NCBI GenBank assembly: GCA_963608705.1
Contig: CAVDHB010000037.1
Coordinates: 1 to 25,477, forward strand
DNA: 25,477 nucleotides
Direction of reading: 5' to 3'
From: CAVDHB01 sp963608705
GTDB taxonomy: Bacteria > Bacteroidota > Bacteroidia > Bacteroidales > Bacteroidaceae
The translations under genes were made by a program, and so were the position numbers. The notes beneath the pieces were generated by a model that was not told the DNA's origin, made no database searches, and worked only from the letters and a program-made list of their open reading frames with translations. Positions 1-6,019 of this stretch are shown one piece after another (within the stretch, counting starts at the first letter, position 1; each line of letters begins with the position of its first letter).

Positions 1-3
1 CCG

Positions 4-33
4 CACGGTGCATAAGCTCTTGTAACTCACCGC
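4..33. repeat. Left copy of a 30-bp repeat flanking the non-coding left region
   Basis: CACGGTG, then ATAAG, then ACTCACCGCA appear here in the same order as at 1006-1035. In both copies the CGGTG and TCACCG motifs are 21 bp apart and inverted to each other. The middle eight bases differ. The function is unknown. Confidence 0.5.
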
Positions 34-110
34 AGAAAATAAATTACTCACCGTAGAAATTTCGTAACTCACCGTAGAAATTTTATTATTCACCGTAAAA
101 AAACGACCCT
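27..110. repeat. 21-bp tandem repeat array (four units)
   Basis: The word TCACCG recurs at 27, 48, 69 and 90, an exact 21-bp period or two helical turns. Units two and three share TCACCGTAGAAATTT; unit one has TCACCGCAGAAA and unit four TCACCGTAAAA. The spacing would suit a protein binding one face of the DNA. The array may extend beyond the left edge of the window. Confidence 0.7.
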
Positions 111-162
111 GAAACCCAGAACCATCACCAAGATTGGACGGTGGTATGTTTTCGGGTAGTCA

Positions 163-475
163 TTTTAGAAAATACAGACACACAGCTTTTCTTATTAAAC
201 ATAATATCCCCCTCCTGCCAAAAGTTTTTTCGTGAATTTGCCTACACGCCTACACTGAACATTCTTAAATCATTGTCTATCAGCTTCTAATATGACAAAA
301 AGACAGGAATATTGCCTACACTAAGCCTACACTGGCCTACACAAAACAACCTAAAATCACTGGAAATGGGCCTACATTGTACCATAGTCCTTCACTTTCT
401 CGTTCATTTTTCTTCATAAAGTACACACAGGGAAGAAGATTTACAATGCGCAGTAATTTTCCATTTATAAGACAG
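163..475. repeat. Direct repeat copy A (about 313 bp)
   Basis: This segment matches 656-978 over almost its whole length, from TTTTAGAAAATACAGACAC to TTTATAAGACAG. Scattered substitutions and small indels show an old duplication. It contains CTAC boxes at 316, 327 and 337, spaced 11 and 10 bp, plus a further pair near 242-253. On the minus strand it carries GGAGGGGG a few bases before an ATG, opening a 25-codon frame that begins MFNKKS. This may be a promoter and start region copied from a mobile-element gene; that is inference. Confidence 0.75.
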
Positions 476-506
476 TCTACCTAATGTCCTAAATACCCGT
501 CAATCA

Positions 507-633
507 GTAGAGACGCGATTCATCGCGTCTCCATTCATTGCGTCTCCACATTCATCAGCAATGAATTGTATCTGTGATTGGTAAGGTATTAAAACACTAT
601 GAAAAGTGGAGACGCGATGAATCGCGTCTCTAC
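507..633. repeat. MITE-like palindromic repeat element with 26-bp terminal inverted repeats
   Basis: The first 26 bases (507-532) and the last 26 (608-633) are exact reverse complements. Each end is itself a hairpin, GAGACGCGAT, two bases, ATCGCGTCTC (510-531 and 609-630). The interior of about 75 bp matches the opposite strand of the 6586-6697 element. A 15-bp duplication of the inner half-hairpin (ATTCATTGCGTCTCC) explains its extra length. There is no transposase inside, so it would be non-autonomous. No target-site duplication is obvious. Confidence 0.75.
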
Positions 634-655
634 CTACACATCGTCATGCGGGAGT

Positions 656-978
656 TTTTAGAAAATACAGACACGCGACTTTTCTTATTAAACATAATAT
701 ACCCTTTCCTGCCAAACGTTTTTTCGTGAATTTACCTACATAACTACACTGAAAAATTTTAAATCATTGGTTATCAACTTCTAATAGGACGAAAATAGGA
801 ATATTACCTACACTAAAACTACATAAAAACTACACTAAACTACATAAAACGACCTAAAATCACTGGAAATGGGCCTACATTGTACCATAGTCCTTCACTT
901 TTTCGTTCATTTTTCTTCATAAAGTACACACAGGGAAGAAGATTTACAATGTACAGTAATTTTCCATTTATAAGACAG
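656..978. repeat. Direct repeat copy B (about 323 bp)
   Basis: This is the second copy of 163-475. Its CTAC boxes at 808, 819, 830 and 840 are spaced 11, 11 and 10 bp, so they lie on one face of the helix. The minus-strand start (ATG opening MFNKKSRVSVFSK) is kept, but the frame stops after 21 codons inside the terminal repeat of the 507-633 element. Some 61-codon frames cross it, with nothing to suggest translation. Confidence 0.75.
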
Positions 979-1005
979 AGGAAAGGAGCGTTGCATAGAG
1001 TTAAA

Positions 1006-1035
1006 CACGGTGAATAAGAAGTCACTACTCACCGC
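1006..1035. repeat. Right copy of the 30-bp flanking repeat
   Basis: This matches 4-33 in the same orientation (CACGGTG, ATAAG, ACTCACCGCA). The two copies bracket the tandem array, both long repeats and the palindromic element, which suggests the bracketed kilobase arose by repeated duplication. Confidence 0.5.
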
Positions 1036-1055
1036 ATGATAAGACACGTCAATCA

Positions 1056-1081
1056 GTAGAGATGCGATTCATCGCATCTCC
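1056..1081. repeat. Solitary terminal hairpin of the MITE-like element
   Basis: GTAGAGATGCGATTC followed by ATCGCATCTCC is one end of the 507-633 element. Compared with that copy, both arms carry the matching change (GAGATGCGAT and ATCGCATCTC), so pairing is kept. The preceding CGTCAATCA also precedes the 507 copy, so this end was duplicated along with the long repeat. Confidence 0.65.
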
Positions 1082-1110
1082 CGAACCGAGGTTATTGTGC
1101 TTGCTTATAA

Positions 1111-1141
1111 TTGGTAGTAATAAAGATTTTTCATATCTTTG
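1111..1141 (+). promoter_or_regulatory. Bacteroides-type promoter for the membrane-protein operon
   Basis: TTG at 1111-1113, a 20-nt spacer, then TATCTTTG at 1134-1141 fit the Bacteroides -33/-7 consensus. The first gene starts 75 bases downstream. Confidence 0.6.
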
Positions 1142-1216
1142 TAATTCGTAAAGTAAATCATAGTGCAACAATCAATTACAAAGTACTAAATACTAATTAC
1201 CAAATACTAATTATAT

Positions 1217-2068
1217 ATGCATTTGTGGAAAGCAATTATCTCATTTGTGATGGTGTTATTCATCATGCCTCTTGGTCATGCGCTGATGATAATCATGGAG
1301 AAAACGATGTCGACAGAGGCGGTGCACTGTTCGGCATTCGCAATGGGAGCAGTGGGCGTGCTGATGGTCATCATTGGCGTGTTCGTAAAGGGTGACACCA
1401 AGCAGACGCTGTGGGGACTGTTTGGTGGACTGCTCTTCTGGACTGGATGGGTGGAGTTCCTGTTTCAGTATTACGCCCACAGGTGGGGCGTTCAGCCGGA
1501 GATAGAGAACGGCGAGGTGGTCACTAAGCCCGAGTATCTCATCCTGCCTGCCACCTTCGGACTGTGGATGATGGTGATGATGCTCTATGTGTTCAGCACC
1601 CGCAACGGCTGTAACTTCATCAACTGGTGGCAGCGTGTGCTGTTCCGTGGACGCAAGAGCGAGATTGCCGCACGTCCCATGACACGCCATACGTCCATCG
1701 TGACGTTCATGGAGCTGAACATGATACTGTGGACGAGCTACCTCGCCCTGATGTTCTGCTATGACAAGAATTTCCTCGGCGACCATCATCCTGTGACGTT
1801 CCTTGTCGGTGTAGGGTGTCTTATCGGTTCGGTATTCATGTTCCGTAAGCAGCTTCGCATACCGTCATGGGGTGCGAACATACGTATGTCAATAGCCACG
1901 GTGATTGTCTTTTGGACTCCTGTGGAGATACTTGGCAGAATGAATTTCTTCAACGAGATATGGGTAGAGCCGGAGAAGTACCGCACGCAGATGATTACCA
2001 TCCTCGTGGCGTTCGTGTTGGTATTGGCTTACATCATCATTGCCGCGCGTAAGAAGAAAAACGCATGA
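1217..2068 (+). CDS. Uncharacterised multi-pass membrane protein
   Basis: The 283-residue product is strongly hydrophobic. About eight membrane segments can be seen, near residues 5-25, 38-57, 66-87, 109-126, 163-182, 191-207, 223-240 and 258-275, with a basic Arg-Lys-Lys-Lys C terminus. I recognise no family or catalytic motif. The start is the first ATG after the promoter, and base composition shifts from AT-rich to balanced here. The next gene begins 22 bases after the stop, or overlaps it if an earlier start is used, so the two are very likely co-transcribed. Work on a shared membrane process, such as metal or redox handling, is inferred only from the PepSY-like neighbour. Confidence 0.8.
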   Translation: MHLWKAIISFVMVLFIMPLGHALMIIMEKTMSTEAVHCSAFAMGAVGVLMVIIGVFVKGDTKQTLWGLFGGLLFWTGWVEFLFQYYAHRWGVQPEIENGEVVTKPEYLILPATFGLWMMVMMLYVFSTRNGCNFINWWQRVLFRGRKSEIAARPMTRHTSIVTFMELNMILWTSYLALMFCYDKNFLGDHHPVTFLVGVGCLIGSVFMFRKQLRIPSWGANIRMSIATVIVFWTPVEILGRMNFFNEIWVEPEKYRTQMITILVAFVLVLAYIIIAARKKKNA

Positions 2069-2090
2069 GGTACATTTGTTTGCAAGCGCA

Positions 2091-3563
2091 ATGAGGAAGG
2101 CACAATGGCATAAGCACCACAAGTGGTTCGGTTTGGCAGTAGCTTTCTTCATGCTGTCTTTCTGCCTGTCAGGGCTTGTGCTCAACCATCGCTCCTTGTT
2201 CAAGGATGTGAATGTCAGTCGGCAGTGGCTGCCTTCGTGGTATGAATACAAGGCTTGGAACGGCGGATTGCTGCGTGGAACCACTGTAACCATGGATGAG
2301 GACTCCGCACGGCATGTCCTCATCTATGGCAACAGTGGCGTTTTCTCAGCGGATAGTGATGCTTCGTCCATAAGAGATTTCAACGAGGGTTTGCCTGTAA
2401 GTGCGGATTATCGACAGATACGCAACGTGGTACAGACTCGAAGTGGCGACCTCTTCGCTGTCAGTCCGTTTGGTGTGTTCTGCCGCAGCTTATATACAGG
2501 ATGGAAAAACGTGTCTCTTCCTGCTGGGGAAGAGGAGAGACTGACAGACCTCACGGCACACGACGATACGCTTGTGGTGCTTGGTCGTTCACATGTGTAT
2601 GTAGCTCTGCCGCCTTATAAGCAGTTCAAACGCATCGAACTGAAAGCTCCTGAAGACTATGACGACCGTGTTACATTGTTTCGCACGGTGTGGATGTTGC
2701 ACAGCGGTGAATTGTTCGGAACAACAGGCAAGCTCGTCATTGATGCGGTGGCAGTGGCATTGCTTGTACTTTGTGTCACAGGTATTGCTTGTTGGCTAAT
2801 GCCCAAGGAAGTGAAGCGTGAGCACTGCCATGGTGGGAAGGCTCACCACAGCTCGCTGTTCATGCGTCTTTCGTTCTTGTGGCACAACCGTGTGGGGCGT
2901 GCCACTATTGTCTTGACGCTGCTTGTGGCTGTTACGGGATGGTGCTTGCGCCCTCCTGTGCTGATACTGTTGGCATTGAACAAAGTCCCTTCTATTCCAG
3001 GGACTACTCTTCACAGTCCTAATCCGTGGAACGACAAGTTGCGTATGGTGCGCTATGATGCTGCCTTTGGCGACTGGCTGCTGTCCACTTCAGAAGGCTT
3101 CTACTCGCTTGAGTCGTGGGGTGCTGTTCCTAAGAAGTTGGACAATGTGCCCCCTGTAAGCGTCATGGGACTGAACGTCTGGCAGAAGGACGTAAAAGGT
3201 CGGTGGCTGTGCGGTTCGTTCAGTGGTATGTTTGTATGGGACAGGAAAAGCGGACATTCCGTTGATTACTTCACGGGCAAGCCTGCACCAAAGGAAGCCG
3301 GTGCGCCATTTGGTCAGAAAGCAGTGTCTGGTTACAGTGCAGACCTAAGCAAAAAGCCTTTTGATGTGGAGTATTACGAAGGAACAAATGCCTTCAGCCA
3401 GCCCGAAGAACTCGCCACGCTTCCCATGTCGCTGTGGAATGTGGCGTTGGAAGTACACAGTGGCAGGATGTTCATTGGTCAGCTTGCCACGATGGTATTT
3501 GTCTTCGTCATCGGCGGAATGGCAGTGTGGTGCCTTTGGACAGGGTATAAGGTAAGGCGTTAG
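2091..3563 (+). CDS. PepSY-associated TM-like membrane protein, internally duplicated
   Basis: The product is 490 residues, counted from the ATG at 2091. An in-frame ATG at 2040 would add 17 residues and overlap the upstream gene. I chose 2091 because MRKAQWHKHHKWFGL is the usual start for this class, directly before a membrane helix. Four membrane segments lie near 12-31, 215-236, 270-294 and 463-484. The motif HSGELFG before segment two is repeated as HSGRMFIG before segment four. HKWFGL and HNRVGR likewise precede segments one and three, so the protein seems to be two similar halves. Between the helices are repeats such as GNSGVFSAD and FSGMFVWD that suggest beta-propeller blades outside the membrane. 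PepSY-TM proteins are often linked to iron or redox chemistry; the substrate here is unknown. Confidence 0.75.
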   Translation: MRKAQWHKHHKWFGLAVAFFMLSFCLSGLVLNHRSLFKDVNVSRQWLPSWYEYKAWNGGLLRGTTVTMDEDSARHVLIYGNSGVFSADSDASSIRDFNEGLPVSADYRQIRNVVQTRSGDLFAVSPFGVFCRSLYTGWKNVSLPAGEEERLTDLTAHDDTLVVLGRSHVYVALPPYKQFKRIELKAPEDYDDRVTLFRTVWMLHSGELFGTTGKLVIDAVAVALLVLCVTGIACWLMPKEVKREHCHGGKAHHSSLFMRLSFLWHNRVGRATIVLTLLVAVTGWCLRPPVLILLALNKVPSIPGTTLHSPNPWNDKLRMVRYDAAFGDWLLSTSEGFYSLESWGAVPKKLDNVPPVSVMGLNVWQKDVKGRWLCGSFSGMFVWDRKSGHSVDYFTGKPAPKEAGAPFGQKAVSGYSADLSKKPFDVEYYEGTNAFSQPEELATLPMSLWNVALEVHSGRMFIGQLATMVFVFVIGGMAVWCLWTGYKVRR

Positions 3564-3589
3564 GGGATGACTAATTATCAGCCATCCCT
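3563..3589 (+). terminator. Possible terminator hairpin just after the PepSY-like gene
   Basis: GGGGATG at 3563-3569 pairs with CATCCCT at 3583-3589. An alternative pairing, AGCCAT (3580-3585) with ATGGCT (3591-3596), competes with it. There is no T run. Confidence 0.35.
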
Positions 3590-3609
3590 AATGGCTACTT
3601 GTATGTATA

Positions 3610-3651
3610 AGCAATGCTGAACATGTGCATTATGCCATGTTCAGCATTGCT
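3610..3651. terminator. 42-bp near-perfect palindrome, likely bidirectional terminator
   Basis: The 16-bp arms AGCAATGCTGAACATG (3610-3625) and CATGTTCAGCATTGCT (3636-3651) are exact inverted repeats. The loop itself pairs (GCAT, T, ATGC), so the hairpin is nearly complete. It lies between convergent genes. No strong T run follows on either strand, so a terminator is likely but not certain. Confidence 0.6.
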
Positions 3652-3685
3652 ATTTGGGTGTCTCTATAATTCTAAGTATGATTAT

Positions 3686-3744
3686 CCGCTTTTCATGGTG
3701 TTTTAATATCTTGCCAATCACAGATACAATTCATCGCATCTCTA
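3686..3744. repeat. Truncated copy of the MITE-like element
   Basis: The interior (CGCTTTTCATGGTGTTTTAA through CAGATACAATTCATC) and the outer end (GCATCTCTAC) match 6611-6697. The left terminal hairpin is missing and the inner half of the right hairpin is deleted. The following bases up to about 3799 also resemble those after the 6586 copy, including TATTGCAACG and TATGTTTGCGGA. I find no gene between 3652 and 3898. Confidence 0.6.
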
Positions 3745-3898
3745 CTAGTTCAGTCGTTATATTGCAACGAACAAGACAGGAGAGTGGTATGTTTGCGGAG
3801 TTGATGCAAGAATTATACGAACAAGAAGACGCAAGGGTTTTTATATTCCACCATTGGAGAGAAAATAAGGAGGGGGGACAAAATCATTAGTGAATTTC

Positions 3899-4231
3899 TC
3901 ATTCACAAGAATTCTTCAAGCGTTTTAATATTCTAAAGATATGCCTTCTGGGATAATGCAATTCTTGAAAATGCTTATGTTCGTTTTCCCAAAGGTAATC
4001 AACAATAGCTTTAATGTCATCCTTTTGTTCTTTTGTCAATAGTTGCTTTACTATTAATTTCGTCGTGTCAAATTCAACTTCTTCAATCCAAGGATTTTCT
4101 TTGAGGAGACTGCGCTTTGCTTCTTCAGCATTTTTTCCACATGCTTTACCGAGAACTTGACAATTCTCCACATCATTCCCATTTGGGTCTTGTGTGAAAC
4201 CTTCTGTAGTGTAAAAAATATATTCTGACAT
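3899..4231 (-). CDS. Small uncharacterised protein of the accessory island
   Basis: The product is 110 residues, counted from the ATG at 4231 (MSEYIFYTTEGFTQDPNG). An in-frame ATG at 4321 would overlap the upstream gene and add a 30-residue stretch that looks non-conserved, so I prefer the shorter form. The N-terminal half, with YIFYTTEGFTQDPN and NPWIEEVEFD, resembles small hypothetical proteins I have seen in Bacteroides. The C-terminal half is charged and helical (KDDIKAIVDYLWENE, then HIFRILKRLK). No catalytic motif is apparent. It is the last gene of the minus-strand trio 5443-3899 and starts 56 bases after the nuclease-like gene. It could be a partner or immunity-type factor; this is a guess. 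Confidence 0.65.
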   Translation of the reverse strand: MSEYIFYTTEGFTQDPNGNDVENCQVLGKACGKNAEEAKRSLLKENPWIEEVEFDTTKLIVKQLLTKEQKDDIKAIVDYLWENEHKHFQELHYPRRHIFRILKRLKNSCE

Positions 4232-4287
4232 AGTTGTATATTTTCCCGTAAACTCTTTTGTATTTATCCATATAACAGAGTTTGTTG

Positions 4288-5019
4288 TTAGATAAATCCT
4301 TCGTTTGCTCTTGCTATACACATTAGCTCATACTGTTTGTAAATACTCTCATAACTATGAAAAGCTACACGGTCTTTTACATCCTTGAAAGCTGTTCTGC
4401 ACATCACTTTATCAAATTGTTTCTTGCGATTTTGAGGTGCAACAATCAAAAAACGGCTGTGGAAATCTTGTAAATCACAAAACTTTGTCACGGAGTTCTG
4501 TATGTCTGTGGAATGTTCCACTTCAAAGAAACTATCAGGCATTTTGCGCTCATTAAACCAAATGACATCCACGGTTCTTGCTCTATCCGTCAAGTTTTCG
4601 TATGAAAAGTTGGGAATACGAATTGTCGAGCAGATATCCTTCAATGGCTTTTCAAGAAATTTGCGATTTTGGTCTTGGGCTGGAGCATAGGTTGTGTAAT
4701 GCTTCATGTTGCCAATCTCAATGATAAGCCCTTGATAATACCCATGCGTAAACTGCTCAAAGCTCTGTTTTTCTTGTGTTTGTATGTCAAATTTGCGCAT
4801 CACTTCTTTACGGCATTCTTCTAACGCCCAAAGACCTGGCTGTATCTTGAAGATTTCATCAGATTGCTGCACGATTCTTCTAATGGACTCATTCGGAGTC
4901 TTTGTCGCCCACGAAGTTGTATCCACAAGATGGTACAGATTTCCGAGTGTGGCATATCCGCCGTACTTGCGTAAAGTGTCTATCACTTGTTGTGTTTGAG
5001 TATATTTCTTTTGTGCCAT
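4288..5019 (-). CDS. Predicted winged-helix (HARE-HTH-like) plus PD-(D/E)XK nuclease
   Basis: The product is 243 residues. Residues 8-66 look like a winged helix of the HARE-HTH type: a helix with LRKYGGYATLGNL, then KTPNESIRRIV, then FKIQPGLWALEE. Residues 95-205 resemble a PD-(D/E)XK nuclease core: Glu101 in LIIEIGN, Asp151 in VDVIWF, and Glu166-Val-Glu168 in FFEVEHSTD, followed by LIVAPQNRKKQF. The last catalytic Lys is replaced by Glu, a variant seen in this superfamily. Such fusions occur in restriction enzymes, and HARE-HTH domains have been proposed to read modified DNA. No methyltransferase lies nearby, so a stand-alone, perhaps modification-dependent, enzyme is possible. The region is AT-richer than the core genes, which suggests transfer. 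Function is inferred from motif reading only. Confidence 0.65.
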   Translation of the reverse strand: MAQKKYTQTQQVIDTLRKYGGYATLGNLYHLVDTTSWATKTPNESIRRIVQQSDEIFKIQPGLWALEECRKEVMRKFDIQTQEKQSFEQFTHGYYQGLIIEIGNMKHYTTYAPAQDQNRKFLEKPLKDICSTIRIPNFSYENLTDRARTVDVIWFNERKMPDSFFEVEHSTDIQNSVTKFCDLQDFHSRFLIVAPQNRKKQFDKVMCRTAFKDVKDRVAFHSYESIYKQYELMCIARANEGFI

Positions 5020-5083
5020 AATCGTATTATTTCAAGAAAATTCTACCACCTGTATCTTCGAGGATTCCAAATTCTACTGAAAC

Positions 5084-5443
5084 CTAACTTGCAAATTTAA
5101 ACGCAATGTCCCTTTGTGCGTAGGTTCCTCCATTTGCTTCACTTTTACAAATAATACCGACAGCGTTTGTGAGCTCTATCCAACGAGTCGGACTCATAAT
5201 AAATGCATTTGAACCAGCTTCTCTCAAAAAGGGATCGAATTCGCCCCCTTTGAAATTAGGGTTGTTCGACTGCTCCCAAAGTCCAAGATATTCCAATGTG
5301 TTTTTAGAACGTAACCAATTCTTAACCACATCTTTTGGCTCTATTGCATTCTTTTGCCTCGCTATGTCAGTGATGCAGATATAATCGACTCCATTTTTAG
5401 ATAGAGTCTTTATTGTTTGATTCTTAACAATTATTTTTGCCAT
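5084..5443 (-). pseudogene. KilA-N domain gene, truncated by an apparent nonsense mutation
   Basis: The 119 residues from the ATG at 5443 match the N-terminal KilA-N DNA-binding domain found in phages and mobile elements: DYICITDIA, VVKNWLRSKNTLEYLGLWEQ, FDPF, SPTRWIELTNAVGI, GGTYAQRDIAFKFAS. In relatives I know the segment continues with Trp and then Ser-x-Glu-Phe. Here the frame reads TAG at 5084-5086 and then VSVEF, so TGG appears to have become TAG. After VSVEF the sequence diverges and stops about 13 codons later. About half of a full-length protein (roughly 270 residues) is therefore gone. The remaining domain could still fold and bind DNA. It lies 64 bases upstream of the nuclease-like gene on the same strand. 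Confidence 0.7.
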
Positions 5444-6019
5444 GATCTTATACTTCTTATATTATCTCTATTATATGAATAGGTTGTAATTCTGTAAAAT
5501 CTCTTATCTTATTATGCAGCCACTTTATCACAGAATTCCTTCCTTGACTTGTGAATCATCATTGAAAGCTTCTTTTGAATGGTTCTCATTTGAATGAATT
5601 ATTGTGTAAGAAGCATTTTCTTATGAGACCTTTATTTTTCATTATTTGTGTTGGGCGTCTATTTGCTCAATGTATCAGCGAGTCTTCAAACGAGAAGTTG
5701 CCGAATACATAATGTGAAAGATTGGTCATGCATCAGTGACCTCATCCTTCGTAAATGTAAAAGTACAAAATATATTCCAGGTACACAATAAACAAAGTTA
5801 CTTCCAATATTTTTTACGAATATTTTGCGGGAACTCAAAGGTATATATTTGGGCTAAACAGGTGAAAGTTTGATATATTAGGATAAAGATGTTGACATAC
5901 ATATCCTGTTCACCCAAAAGGCTTTCTATATTTTACAGATATATTGTAGAATAGCAAAGATGGCTTTATTTTGCAGCTTCCAGTTCGTGGTTTGCGAAGA
6001 TATGCTTATCTTTGCGGAT
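5444..6019. other. 576-bp region between the KilA-N remnant and vsr
   Basis: I find no intact gene. The minus-strand frame 5813-5457 has no TAA or TAG before its end but is broken by six TGA codons; it includes MTNLSHYVFGNFSFEDSLIH and WLHNKIRDFTELQPIH. It may be a decayed gene or chance. TAACTTTG on the minus strand at 5800-5793 is a lone -7-like box. The part from about 5820 is very AT-rich. Confidence 0.35.
5985..6014 (+). promoter_or_regulatory. Promoter-like site directly at the vsr start
   Basis: TATCTTTG at 6007-6014 is a perfect Bacteroides -7 box. A weak TTCG at 5985-5988 lies 18 nt upstream. Transcription would begin about 6020, right at the chosen ATG, so the mRNA could have almost no leader. 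Confidence 0.45.

Noticed and set aside
163..978. CRISPR array suggested by repeated short boxes
   Set aside because: The CTAC boxes are only 10-11 bp apart, the repeats are short, and there are no spacers of regular length and no cas genes.
840..1025. 61-codon minus-strand frame across long repeat B
   Set aside because: It lies inside a duplicated non-coding block, copy A does not keep the same full frame, and there is no promoter or recognisable domain.
3654..3890. 78-codon plus-strand frame
   Set aside because: It runs through a broken repeat element and shows no protein-like pattern or family match.
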